A stretch of DNA of 14,273 nucleotides from an uncultured Ellagibacter sp. (GTDB taxonomy: Bacteria; Actinomycetota; Coriobacteriia; Coriobacteriales; Eggerthellaceae), in NCBI GenBank assembly GCA_934661105.1, contig CAKUIV010000041.1:1-14273 (forward strand), in the 5' to 3' direction. This document shows positions 6,546-14,080 of the stretch, piece by piece. Under the pieces are notes generated by a model. That model was not told the origin of the DNA. It did no database searches and saw only the letters and a list, made by a program, of their open reading frames with translations. The translations under genes were made by a program, and so were the position numbers. Every line of letters begins with the position of its first letter. Position 1 is the stretch's first letter.

Positions 6546-6638
6546 TCTCTAACATTTGAGGAGACGGTCTCGAATGCACCTGCTACCAGCCCTGCGGTAC
6601 GGGACGAGACTGGATGCCGCCCCAATGTCCCGAGCCAG

Positions 6639-7403
6639 CTAGCGTGAATAGTTACCGTACGTGTACTGGCCGTGGGAATTTGTCGCCTTGCCGTTGCCGT
6701 AGCGAATCGCGTACTTGGGACAGCGGTGCAGGCACCCTAGGCACATGGTGCAAGAATCCGTAACCCAAACCGGCAGCTTGCCTTCCATCTCGATAGCGTC
6801 TACCGGGCACTTTCTTGCGCACAACCCGCAACCGATGCACGCTTCGGACGCCGACAGGTTCGCCGTCTTCCTCACCCTGCCGTCGTACAGGGCCTTGCCG
6901 ATGCGGCCCGCGAACGCAGGAGCCGCGACGTCCATGTGCCTGCCCCGCACCTTTCGGGCAAGCTGGTCTTTGAGCTGCTCGATTTCCCCATCGGCGCGGC
7001 GGAGCGTCTCGGCAACCTTCCCCTTGTCCGACAGATCGAAAAGCACCGTCCACGTGTCGGGCATCCGAATGTCGAACAACGCGTCGAAGCCCAGGCCCTT
7101 CCGCCTCATGATGGCGTTCGCGATGGAGGATGCGCCGCCGGTGGTGGTGCCGAACGTACCGACGTAGAAGGTGTAGGGCTTCGCGTCGAATGCCACATCG
7201 AGCTTCTCGAGGAACTCGCTCACGATGCTCGGCAGGCACCAATCGTAGGTAGGGGTGAGAATCCCGAGCCTCTCGTCGCGCAAGGCGAGCCGAAACGAGC
7301 CCGCCTTGGTCGCGTCCTCGATGGAAACGACGTCCTCGCCTTCCAGGCGAATCTCGTCCCCCACATGCTTGGTGTTGCCCGTTGCCGAAAAATAGATGAG
7401 TAT
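6639..7403 (-). CDS. EFR1-type ferredoxin-flavodoxin, initiator position reads ATA
   Basis: Read from 7403 this is 254 aa. Residues 2-12 (LIYFSATGNTK) form the FMN-phosphate loop of flavodoxins, and LGILTPTYDW (about 46-55) and FYVGTFGTTTGGA (about 79-91) are the other flavin-contact loops. Two [4Fe-4S] motifs follow near the C-terminus: C189-x2-C192-x2-C195-x3-C199-P and C218-x2-C221-x2-C224-x3-C228-P. The order matches EFR1-family electron carriers, whose partners are usually unknown. No ATG, GTG or TTG occurs before the flavin loop. The first in-frame one is a GTG at 7364, which would delete that loop. The codon exactly where the family's Met belongs is ATA (7401-7403), with GAGGGGG nine bases upstream and an extended -10 promoter beyond. 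This is either a start-loss mutation or AUA initiation. Confidence 0.82.
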   Translation of the reverse strand: MLIYFSATGNTKHVGDEIRLEGEDVVSIEDATKAGSFRLALRDERLGILTPTYDWCLPSIVSEFLEKLDVAFDAKPYTFYVGTFGTTTGGASSIANAIMRRKGLGFDALFDIRMPDTWTVLFDLSDKGKVAETLRRADGEIEQLKDQLARKVRGRHMDVAAPAFAGRIGKALYDGRVRKTANLSASEACIGCGLCARKCPVDAIEMEGKLPVWVTDSCTMCLGCLHRCPKYAIRYGNGKATNSHGQYTYGNYSR

Positions 7404-7445
7404 TCCCTCGCGCCCCCTCGCGCATCCCCGTGGTCCAGTAAGAGG

Positions 7446-7454
7446 TTTATACCA
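7446..7454 (-). promoter_or_regulatory. Extended -10 promoter for the ferredoxin-flavodoxin gene
   Basis: The minus strand reads TGGTATAAA (TGn plus TATAAA) about 43 nt upstream of the ATA codon at 7403. Its presence, with the purine-rich RBS between, suggests the native translation start lies at that ATA position rather than at the internal GTG. Confidence 0.5.
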
Positions 7455-7506
7455 TCGATTCGGGAAAATGGCGAACGGGGCACCAAGATGGAACCGGGCC
7501 GTTACC

Positions 7507-8340
7507 TTATTCCGAACACGCCCTTTGGCCGATGGGCGAAACGGTACCCGGTCCCATCTCGGCCGATGGGACGGCGCCCGGCCCCGTCTCGCCTTCCGGT
7601 TCCTCTTCCTTGTTCCAGGCGAGCGCGGATTTCATCTCGGCATCGCGGCGCTTCTCGGCAAAGCCCCACGTCGCAAGCGAGAGCACGAAGAGCGCAAGGC
7701 CGAACACCGCCGTCATTCCCAGATCGCCCGCGATCGTCGCTCCGTTCGCGTACGTGATCACCTCGCGGAACCCGTCGATCGCGTACGTGAACGGCAGGAA
7801 GGGGTTCAGCGCGGCCACGAAGCTCTGTCCCAAATCGACGGGCAGGGTGCCGCCCGAGCAGGCAAGCTGGAAGATGAGCGTGAGCACGGCAAGCGCCTTG
7901 CCGATGACACCGAGCGTCATGTTCAGGAACTGTATGATCGGCATGAAGCTCAGGCTCACCCCCAGCGCATAGGCGAACAGCAGAAGCAGCGAGGCGCTAT
8001 GGGCGTCCAGAACGCCGATACCCCACGCGGAGAGGGTGACGGCTGCAGCCTCGAAAGCGCAGACCAGCGCATAGAACGGCAGCCTCCCGACCACGGTGCG
8101 CAAGCGCCCTGCATGCCGGCTTTTCGGCCAGAGAGGCTCGATGATGAAGAAGACGATGAGCACGCCCAGCCACAGCGACATCGTCATGAAGAACGGCGAG
8201 AACCCTTGCCCGTAGTAGTCAAGCGACCCGTGCCTCTCCTCGTTCACGCTCGTGGGGTCGGCGACGTATGCTCCCATGTCGTCGGAGCTGGCGCCGAGCG
8301 AGTCCGATATGGTCTCGGCGCCGTCCGTCGTCGCGGCGAT
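7507..8340 (-). pseudogene. 5'-truncated YhgE/Pip-family membrane protein
   Basis: The frame is open to 8478 (323 aa), but family resemblance begins only around ISDSLGASSDDMGAYVADP, near 8340. DYYGQGFSPFFMTMSLWLGV starts the C-terminal membrane domain. About five or six hydrophobic segments follow, and LACSGGTLPVDL and FLPFTYAIDGFREVI are hallmark blocks of the YhgE/Pip (ABC-2-type permease-like) family. Family members are usually 700 residues or more, with an N-terminal membrane anchor and a long extracytoplasmic region; all of that is missing. Sequence upstream of about 8340 on this strand is the complement of a tetR fragment, so the apparent N-terminus is spurious. The related pip gene encodes a phage receptor in Lactococcus, and type VII secretion roles are reported elsewhere. 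This copy is probably non-functional. Confidence 0.72.
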
Positions 8341-8521
8341 CACGGAACGCTTCGAAACCTTAGGGGAGCCGGAAAAACAGCTTGCGAGCGCGTACATCGC
8401 GGCGGGGATCCTCGGCATCATCCGCATCTGGATTTCCCACGGATGCGCGCCGGGCTCGGCCGAGCTCTCCCGCGCCATCGGCGTGCTCGCAGTGCACGGC
8501 GTCGACGGCCTGGCCAGGTGA
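8341..8521 (+). pseudogene. C-terminal remnant of a TetR-family regulator
   Basis: The plus-strand frame ending in TGA at 8519-8521 reads ITERFETLGEPEKQLASAYI, then AAGILGIIRIWISHGCAPGS, then AELSRAIGVLAVHGVDGLAR. A hydrophobic helix AAGxLGxIRxWI, then G-C-x-x-x-x-x-E, then a terminal helix, is the usual last third of TetR proteins of the kind encoded beside yhgE-like genes. No helix-turn-helix domain exists upstream: the sequence left of about 8340 is yhgE on the other strand. A divergent tetR-yhgE pair that lost both 5' halves in one deletion explains this. It has no start or RBS of its own. Confidence 0.62.
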
Positions 8522-8603
8522 GGACCGAAAGGCCGCGCTTATCGCGCCGAAGAGCTAGAATAGCCCTGTGGTCTCCTCCACCGAACATGCTGAAAGGACC
8601 CTT

Positions 8604-9014
8604 ATGATACGCGCAATCGTCACGTCCCCCGTTTTGCTCGCGATGCCGAGCGTCGACGCCACGCCCGAAGACGCGGGCGTCGGGCAAGACCTTATCGACA
8701 CGCTCGCCGCGCACAAGGACGAGTGCGTGGGGCTTGCCGCGAACATGATCGGCGTGCGCAAGCGCGTCATCGTGGCGAGCGACGAGGACACGCCGCTGCT
8801 CATGTACAACCCCAAGATCGTCGAGACGGCAGGCGAATACCGAACCGAGGAAGGTTGCCTTTCCCTTAGCGGCATGCGCCCCTGCACGCGATACAAGCGC
8901 ATCAAGGTAACCTACCTCGACGCGTCATTCGCCCCGCGCACGAAGGCATTCGCCGGCTACACCGCGCAGATCATCCAGCACGAAATCGACCACTGCAACG
9001 GCGTGGTCATCTAA
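8604..9014 (+). CDS. def: Small peptide deformylase-like metalloprotease
   Basis: This 136-aa protein belongs to the peptide deformylase family, which removes the formyl group from nascent proteins using Fe(II) or Zn(II). The metal-binding motifs are intact: EGCLSL (83-88, Cys85 as ligand) and QHEIDH (125-130, His126 and His130 as ligands, Glu127 catalytic). Motif I reads VGLAANMIG (42-50). In canonical enzymes it is GxGLAAxQxG, so the oxyanion-stabilising Gln is Met here (M48). The protein ends right after HEIDHCNGVVI and lacks the C-terminal helix of larger deformylases, a short form I associate with anaerobe paralogues. The ATG at 8604 was chosen over the frame start at 8568 because AAAGGA lies just ahead of it. 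The MFS gene follows after about 50 bp. Confidence 0.82.
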   Translation: MIRAIVTSPVLLAMPSVDATPEDAGVGQDLIDTLAAHKDECVGLAANMIGVRKRVIVASDEDTPLLMYNPKIVETAGEYRTEEGCLSLSGMRPCTRYKRIKVTYLDASFAPRTKAFAGYTAQIIQHEIDHCNGVVI

Positions 9015-9067
9015 CCGAGCCTCCTTTGAAGCCGAAGCATGCAGACAGTTCCGAAGAACAGCCGCCG

Positions 9068-10477
9068 ATGACGACCCGCCGATTCCGCGAGAAACCGAAG
9101 CCCGCCCCGCCCACCGCAAAGCCAAGCAAGGAGAGCGCGCAGGCAGGTGCGCGCGACGAGCTATCCGCGCGACGGCGCGACGTCGTGTTCGCGAACCTGA
9201 TCCTCACCTGCTTCGCCCTGGCGCTGCTTTCCACGGCGCTGAACACGACTCTCCCGCAGCTCACGGCCGACCTCGGCGTTGCCGCCAGCCGTGGGCAGCT
9301 TATCGTGAGCGGCTATGCCCTTGCCCTGGCCGTGTTCATGCCGCTTTCCGCGTTCCTCGTCACGCGCTTCCCGACGAAGCCCCTGTACTGCCTCGCTGCG
9401 GGGCTGTTCGCCCTTTCCGTCGCTGCAAGCGCCCTGGCGCCCGGCTTCTGGCCGCTCATGGCGGCGCGCATCGTGCAGGCCTGCGCGAACGCGCTCGTGT
9501 CGAACCTGACGCAGGTTTCCATCATCTCGTTGTTCCCCGAGGGGCAACGTGGCCAGCGCATGGGCTGGTTCGGGTTCACGCAAGGCGCCGCGCCCGTCAT
9601 CGCGCCGGCGTTCGGGGGTTTCGTCGCCGACGCTTTCGGATGGCGGGCGGTGTTCTGGTTCGTCTTCGCGCTGGCCTTGGCGAGCTTCGTCCTTGCGGTG
9701 GCGGCCATGGGGAACATCCTGGACAGCCGCCCCAAAAGCTTCGACGTCCCGAGCTTCGTTTTAAGCGCCTTCGCAGTCGGCGGAATCTCCCTCGGGCTCG
9801 GCGGGCTGGTGTCCTTGCGCTCCCACGCGGCGACCACCGTGGCCGAACTCGCGGTCGGGCTCGCCGCAGCGATCGCGTTCGTGCTTCGCCAGGAGAAACT
9901 CCGCGAGCCGTTCCTCAAGGTCCAACTCCTTGGGAGACCGCAGTACCGCACCGCGGTCATCGGCAGCATGGCGGCGTATTTCATCTCGATGGGATCGTCG
10001 GTGGTTCTTCCCCTGCATCTCCAGACGGTGCTGGGGCTTTCCGCCAGCGCATCAGCCGCGGCCGTGCTGCCGGGCGCGATCTGTATGGCGCTCATCAGCC
10101 CGCTTGCAGGGAAAACGTTCGACAAGCACGGGATACGGCCCCTCGCGGCTATCTCGTTCGCCGCGTTCGTCCTGGGTTGCGTAGGGTTCTGCGCGCTGGG
10201 CGGATCGGAGTTGCCCTTTGTCCTCTCGGGTTTGTACGCGCTTCCGTGCTGCGCGTTCCCGATTGTCCAGATGCCGCTTGTCACCTGGGGAAACTCATGT
10301 TTGGAACAAGCCGACATGCCGCACGGCCTGGCGCTGCTCACCCTTGCACGCAACGTCGCCGGGTCCTTGGGCATCGCCGTCGGCGTGGCACTCATGCAGG
10401 AAGCGGGGCTCGCCGCCGCATATGCGTGCATGGCCGTGGCGAGCCTCCTCATCCTGCTGCCGACACGATGCCGTTAG
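9068..10477 (+). CDS. MFS transporter, DHA2/EmrB-QacA-like drug:proton antiporter type
   Basis: The protein is about 469 aa. A charged N-terminal tail (rich in Lys, Pro and Arg) precedes the first membrane helix (NLILTCFALALLSTALNTTL). Helix 2 and loop 2-3 read LIVSGYALALAVFMPLSAFL then VTRFPTKPL. A motif-C-like segment GAAPVIAPAFGGFVADAFGW follows, with WRAVFW typical of DHA2 efflux pumps, and further hydrophobic helices run to the C-terminus. Substrate cannot be deduced. The start is uncertain: the frame opens at a TTG at 9026, while the first ATG is at 9068 (MTTRRF) with only a weak GAAGAA ahead. I used the ATG. It may be cotranscribed with the deformylase-like gene and converges on znuB, whose stop lies 11 bp away. 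Confidence 0.85.
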   Translation: MTTRRFREKPKPAPPTAKPSKESAQAGARDELSARRRDVVFANLILTCFALALLSTALNTTLPQLTADLGVAASRGQLIVSGYALALAVFMPLSAFLVTRFPTKPLYCLAAGLFALSVAASALAPGFWPLMAARIVQACANALVSNLTQVSIISLFPEGQRGQRMGWFGFTQGAAPVIAPAFGGFVADAFGWRAVFWFVFALALASFVLAVAAMGNILDSRPKSFDVPSFVLSAFAVGGISLGLGGLVSLRSHAATTVAELAVGLAAAIAFVLRQEKLREPFLKVQLLGRPQYRTAVIGSMAAYFISMGSSVVLPLHLQTVLGLSASASAAAVLPGAICMALISPLAGKTFDKHGIRPLAAISFAAFVLGCVGFCALGGSELPFVLSGLYALPCCAFPIVQMPLVTWGNSCLEQADMPHGLALLTLARNVAGSLGIAVGVALMQEAGLAAAYACMAVASLLILLPTRCR

Positions 10478-10488
10478 CGAGCGCTCTC

Positions 10489-11304
10489 TTACCGGCCTAG
10501 CAGCTTCTTCCCCGCGAACATCGCCATCAGCAAAGCTATCTCGACGAGCACAATCGCTCCGCCGGGCTTGAACCCGAACGCGTAGGAAGCCACGAGCCCG
10601 CAGGCGGCGCTCACCATGCCGACGGCGCATGACACGACGATCGTCTGCTTCCAGCTCCGCGCGACCACGAGGGCGCAAGCCACCGGCACCGTCATCATGG
10701 AGCTGACGATGAGCGTGCCGACCGTGCGCGACGCGATCGACACGGCCACCGCCGTCATCAGGATGAACGAGAAGTTCACCAACGTCGTGCGCACGCCCGC
10801 GAGTCGCGCGGCACGCTCGTCGAGGGTCACCCAGAACAACTCGCGACTGAACAGAACGCTCAGAAGCACGATGGCGAGGCCAAGCGCAACGACGACGGCG
10901 AGCTCGCCGTCGTCGACCGTCACGATGCTGCCGAAGAGGAAGCTCGAGAACGTGGAGCTGTTCGGGACGAACCCCGAAAGCACTCCCGCGAACCCCACGC
11001 CCGCCGCCGTGACCACGGCGATGGCGAGATCGGCGTGCCCTTCGAAGCGGCGGCGGATTCCCTCGACGGTCAAGGCTGCTGCCATGCATGCCGCAGTCGC
11101 GCCCGCGACGGGATTCACGCCCCCGATGAGCCCGGCAGCCACGCCTGCAAGCGAGGCGTGCGAAAGCGCATCACCGACCATCGACAAGCGCTTGAGCACC
11201 ACGACGACGCCGACAAGCGGGATAGCCGCGCCGAGCACGATGCCCGCAACGAACGCACGCACCATGAACGCATGGGAAAACATGTCGGCAAGCAACTGCA
11301 GCAT
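10489..11304 (-). CDS. znuB: Zinc ABC transporter permease ZnuB
   Basis: This 271-aa integral membrane protein belongs to the ABC-3 family, with about eight hydrophobic segments. Typical blocks include FVAGIVLGAAIPLVGVVVVL near the N-terminus, then the cytoplasmic LSMVGDALSHASLAGVAAGL, which holds the conserved GDALSHA motif that contacts the ATPase. GTLIVSSMMTVPVACAL follows and is also characteristic. The ATG begins directly after the znuC stop with no gap (TAG then ATG), and the RBS lies inside znuC, so translation is coupled. It is the last gene of the zinc operon. Zinc rather than manganese or iron is inferred from the Fur-family and ZnuA-like partners in the operon. Confidence 0.9.
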   Translation of the reverse strand: MLQLLADMFSHAFMVRAFVAGIVLGAAIPLVGVVVVLKRLSMVGDALSHASLAGVAAGLIGGVNPVAGATAACMAAALTVEGIRRRFEGHADLAIAVVTAAGVGFAGVLSGFVPNSSTFSSFLFGSIVTVDDGELAVVVALGLAIVLLSVLFSRELFWVTLDERAARLAGVRTTLVNFSFILMTAVAVSIASRTVGTLIVSSMMTVPVACALVVARSWKQTIVVSCAVGMVSAACGLVASYAFGFKPGGAIVLVEIALLMAMFAGKKLLGR

Positions 11305-12111
11305 CTACATCATCTCCCGCAAAAGAGCCGCGTGATCAGACGCGCCCCGCGTCTCCGGCTGCGCAGAGCGCGCAACCTCGCGCAGCCTCCCCGATTCCAG
11401 CTGCAGCATCCGGGCCGGCAACGCCGCCAACCTGCGCATGTCGTGCGTGATGAGCAGCGCGGAGCGCTCTCCCGATGCCACGATTCCCTGCAGCAAGTCG
11501 ACGAAGGACCCGACGGCGTCGGCGTCCATGCCGCTTGTCGGCTCATCGAGAATGAGCAGGTCGGGGTCGTTCACCAGCGCTCGAGCGAGAAGAACGCGCT
11601 GAAGCTGCCCGCCCGAGAGCTCCCCGACGAGACGACGGGAAAGCCCTTGCGCGCCGACCTTTTCCAAGGCGTGCTCGACCGCTTCCCCGTCGCTTGCCGA
11701 CTTGGGCGAAAACCTACGCTGCACGGCATAGCGATTCGCAGCGACCACTTCCGCGACCGTCGCCGGGAAGCGCTCGTACGCGCCCGCTACCTGCTGCGGC
11801 ACGTACCCGACGCGCCGCCAATCGCGAAACGAGTCGACAGGGACGCCGAACAGCTCGACGCTTCCCCTGCTCGCGGCCAAAGACCCGAGCATCACCTTCA
11901 GAAGCGTCGATTTCCCCGCCCCGTTTTCGCCGAGGATCACGCATGCCTCCCCATCGCCGACCGCCAGATCGACGTCCGACAAGACCTCCTGCGCCCCATA
12001 GGAAAACCCGACATGGGAAAGAAGAACGGGGACGCCGATCTGCCCCGCAGGATGCAGCTTAGCCTTGCGCCCCACGCGCGAGGCGCACGCGATTAACCGA
12101 TTTTCGCCCAT
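11305..12111 (-). CDS. znuC: Zinc ABC transporter ATP-binding protein ZnuC
   Basis: This 268-aa protein has all the ABC ATPase motifs in order: Walker A GENGAGKST (61-69), Q-loop VPQQ (104-107), signature LSGGQLQR (165-172), Walker B LLILDE (185-190) and the switch His in ITHD (H223). It powers zinc import through ZnuB. The first 28 residues precede the usual family start and have no recognised role. The ATG at 12109-12111 is favoured by AGGTGG five bases upstream. It begins 12 bp after the znuA stop and ends flush against the znuB start, so the three transport genes form one unit. Confidence 0.92.
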   Translation of the reverse strand: MGENRLIACASRVGRKAKLHPAGQIGVPVLLSHVGFSYGAQEVLSDVDLAVGDGEACVILGENGAGKSTLLKVMLGSLAASRGSVELFGVPVDSFRDWRRVGYVPQQVAGAYERFPATVAEVVAANRYAVQRRFSPKSASDGEAVEHALEKVGAQGLSRRLVGELSGGQLQRVLLARALVNDPDLLILDEPTSGMDADAVGSFVDLLQGIVASGERSALLITHDMRRLAALPARMLQLESGRLREVARSAQPETRGASDHAALLREMM

Positions 12112-12123
12112 GATCCACCTAAG

Positions 12124-13113
12124 CTACTGCTGGTTCAAGGCGCTGACCAGCTCGTCAAGGTTATCGCGCATGACGGAGAAGTAGTCCTCGCCCGCGTCGA
12201 GCTCGTCTTGCTCCAGGCCTTCAATCGGGTTGAGAACCTCGCAGGAAGCCCCCGTCTCATCGGCGATTTGCTGCGCGATCTTGGGGCTGACCAGGTCTTC
12301 CGAGAAGATGACCTTCACATTGTCGTCGCGCACGAACTGCACGATCTCGGCCATGGTCTTCGCGTCGGGCTCGCCTTCGGCGTCCATGCCCGTGATAGGC
12401 TCCTGCGTCAGGCCGTACGCGTCGCACAGATAGCCGAATGCCTCATGGGACACGACGATGGTCTTGCCCGAAGTCTGCGAAAGCCGGCTTGCGAACTCGC
12501 TATCGAGATCGTCGAACTCGCGCGCCCACTTCTCGTAGTTCGCCTCGTAGTCCGAAGCGTTGTCAGGATCCGCCTTCACCAGCGCATCTTTGATGTTCTC
12601 GGCTTCCTTCTTCGCGTTTTCGGGCGCGAGCCATACATGCGGGTCGTGTTCGCCCGCATGCTCATGCGTGTCGGCTTCATCGGCATCGTGATCGTGGTCG
12701 GCGATGCGCAGGTCGATGCCGTCGGACGCGCAGACAACCGTTCCCGTGACATTCGCGGAGGCCAAGGCGTCGTCCACCCAGCCTTCCATATCGGCGCCGT
12801 TGTATATGAAGACGCGAGCGCTTTCGATCGCCTTGACGTCAGTGGGCGACGGCTCCCACTCATGGGGTTCGGTTCCAGCCGGGCAGAGGTTTTCGACCTC
12901 GACATGGTCGCCTCCGATCTTCTGCGCGAAATCAGCCATCGGGTAGAAACTCGCCACGACCTGGATTTTCTGCGACTCGCTTGCGGACTGGCTTTCGCTC
13001 GAACCCGAGCCCGCGGTGCCCGAAGCGCTCGTGCACGCCGAAAGGCCGACGATGGAGAGCACCGCCAATGCGGCTGCGAACACAGCCGTGAGCAGCTTAT
13101 TCATTTTCATCAT
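12124..13113 (-). CDS. znuA: Zinc-binding lipoprotein ZnuA/AdcA type
   Basis: This 329-aa cluster A-I substrate-binding protein carries a lipoprotein signal. MMKMNKLL leads a hydrophobic stretch ending in the lipobox LSAC, so Cys27 is lipidated and anchors the protein outside the membrane. A Ser/Gly-rich linker follows. Zinc ligands expected from the family are visible in PHEWEP (His84), DPHVWLAP (His159), SHEAF (His223) and an acidic residue near SEDL (271-274). Between the first two lies a His/Asp-rich loop (about 139-159), typical of zinc rather than manganese binders. The ATG at 13113 has AGGAG seven bases upstream; a longer frame to 13173 starts in the intergenic region and is rejected. 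It lies 67 bp downstream of the small membrane gene, in the operon headed by zur. Confidence 0.93.
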   Translation of the reverse strand: MMKMNKLLTAVFAAALAVLSIVGLSACTSASGTAGSGSSESQSASESQKIQVVASFYPMADFAQKIGGDHVEVENLCPAGTEPHEWEPSPTDVKAIESARVFIYNGADMEGWVDDALASANVTGTVVCASDGIDLRIADHDHDADEADTHEHAGEHDPHVWLAPENAKKEAENIKDALVKADPDNASDYEANYEKWAREFDDLDSEFASRLSQTSGKTIVVSHEAFGYLCDAYGLTQEPITGMDAEGEPDAKTMAEIVQFVRDDNVKVIFSEDLVSPKIAQQIADETGASCEVLNPIEGLEQDELDAGEDYFSVMRDNLDELVSALNQQ

Positions 13114-13137
13114 GCTTTGACTCCTGTGTACCGTGTC

Positions 13138-13156
13138 TGAAGAACAGGCATTTTCA
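13138..13156. promoter_or_regulatory. Possible Zur-type operator upstream of znuA
   Basis: The minus strand reads TGAAAATGCCTGTTCTTCA, an imperfect 19-bp palindrome with TGAA/TTCA arms, in the 67-bp gap before znuA. Fur-family boxes have this general form. The centre is poorly symmetric and no convincing promoter overlaps it, so this is a weak candidate. Confidence 0.25.
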
Positions 13157-13180
13157 TCTTGATTCAAATACACAGGGAAC

Positions 13181-13537
13181 TTAACAGTCGAGCCTCACTT
13201 TAAGACCGACGAGCGTCATCGAGCAAGCTCGCACGACGGAAGCGAACGCAAGCAGCGCGAATGCAGGGATGAGCGCAGGCGTGCTCGACCCTGCCGGGAC
13301 ATCGGCATCGGCGTGTGCGATCGACGAGGCGATGGCGAGCACGTGGCACACCTGGCACCCATCGCCCGAGCAATCATGATGGGCCTCGCAAACGATGAAG
13401 AGCGAGGGCGCGATCAGGGCAAGGGCGATCGCCGCCGCTGCGATACGCGCGAAAAGGGAGTTCGCCGCCGCGCCGGAACCGGCACGCGAGCACACGCAGG
13501 CCTCTCGCATGACGACGCGAAAACGGGGATCACGCAT
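13181..13537 (-). CDS. Small membrane protein with Cys/His motif, in the zinc operon
   Basis: This 118-aa protein has a short basic N-terminus, a hydrophobic segment at about 29-49, and then the motif CEAHHDCSGDGCQVCH (50-65). A second hydrophobic segment follows at about 88-105. I have seen similar small proteins, with an HxDCxGxxCxxC core after a transmembrane helix, beside fur/znu genes in Firmicutes, but know no assigned function. The ligand-rich motif next to a membrane helix suggests metal binding on the outer face. The ATG at 13535-13537 overlaps the zur stop by 8 bp (ATGCGTGA) and has GGAG at a suitable distance. A second in-frame ATG at 13510 has no RBS. Position between zur and znuA implies a role in zinc acquisition or sensing, by inference only. 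Confidence 0.75.
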   Translation of the reverse strand: MRDPRFRVVMREACVCSRAGSGAAANSLFARIAAAAIALALIAPSLFIVCEAHHDCSGDGCQVCHVLAIASSIAHADADVPAGSSTPALIPAFALLAFASVVRACSMTLVGLKVRLDC

Positions 13538-13964
13538 CGCGGCGCTCCGAGTCCGCGGAATGGGTAGAACATTCCTCGCAGGTTCCGAACAGCACGGTGC
13601 TTGCCATGTCGATGCGGAAGCCGTGCTCGTCAAGCATATGCGAGCACAGCTTCTCGACCTCGTCGCAATCGAGGTGGATGAGCTTCCCGCAGGAAAGGCA
13701 CTTCATATGGTAGCAACGCGAAACTTCACACGCGTCGCGATCGATTATCTCGAAACAGGCGCTCTTCTCCCCGACGGGCGTCGATTTCACCGCAACGCCT
13801 TCGTCGACGAGCTTCTCCAGCTGGCGGTACACCGTGGCCGAAGAAACCTTGTGACCCGATTCGGAAAGCGCGGCGCACACGGCAGCCGCGGTCATATGGC
13901 CGCGAGCATGCGAAAGGCAGTCGATAATCGCCTTCCGTTGCACTGTTTTGTACTGTCCGCGCAT
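13530..13964 (-). CDS. zur: Fur-family zinc uptake regulator Zur
   Basis: This 144-aa protein has a winged-helix domain, with the recognition helix in HKVSSATVYRQLEKLVDEG (38-56). A dimerisation domain follows, holding two CxxC pairs, C89-x2-C92 and C129-x2-C132, which form the structural zinc site of Fur/Zur proteins. Other possible regulatory ligands include His86, His97, Cys100 and the His109/Glu113/His114 group. The operon continues directly into znuA, znuC and znuB, so it is called Zur rather than Fur, PerR or Mur. It would bind DNA when zinc-loaded and repress this operon. AAGGAACGC precedes the ATG, and a near-consensus promoter lies about 35 bp upstream. Confidence 0.9.
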   Translation of the reverse strand: MRGQYKTVQRKAIIDCLSHARGHMTAAAVCAALSESGHKVSSATVYRQLEKLVDEGVAVKSTPVGEKSACFEIIDRDACEVSRCYHMKCLSCGKLIHLDCDEVEKLCSHMLDEHGFRIDMASTVLFGTCEECSTHSADSERRDA

Positions 13965-13996
13965 GCGTTCCTTCCTCTAATTTGAGAACCGTTCGC

Positions 13997-14025
13997 ATAT
14001 TACGCATAGCGCAAGAAGATGTCAA
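13997..14025 (-). promoter_or_regulatory. Sigma-70 promoter of the zur-znu operon
   Basis: On the minus strand a perfect -35 TTGACA (14020-14025), a 17-bp spacer and -10 TAATAT (13997-14002) stand upstream of zur, giving an expected transcript start near 13990 and a leader of about 25 nt. The plus strand shows CGCATA twice at 9-bp spacing (13994-13999 and 14003-14008), overlapping the -10. This could be a repressor contact site. Confidence 0.75.
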
Positions 14026-14080
14026 CAAGAAAAACAGGGAGCTTGGCCTCGCTACGTGCAAACTGCCTTGAAAAAGTCGT

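Noticed and set aside
6561..6571. GAGACGGTCTC palindrome as an operator
   Set aside because: Short, with no second copy in the same gap acting as a pair of sites and no regulator gene nearby; likely chance.
7396..8607. 403-codon plus-strand open frame
   Set aside because: Mostly antisense to the yhgE remnant, very rich in Arg, His and Gly, and without any domain pattern; a shadow frame.
11035..12096. 353-codon plus-strand open frame
   Set aside because: Antisense to znuB and znuC, which carry complete family motifs; composition (Arg/His/Pro-rich) is that of a shadow.
12208..13140. 310-codon plus-strand open frame with hydrophobic patches
   Set aside because: Antisense to znuA. The hydrophobic runs are mirror images of its acidic codons, not real membrane segments.
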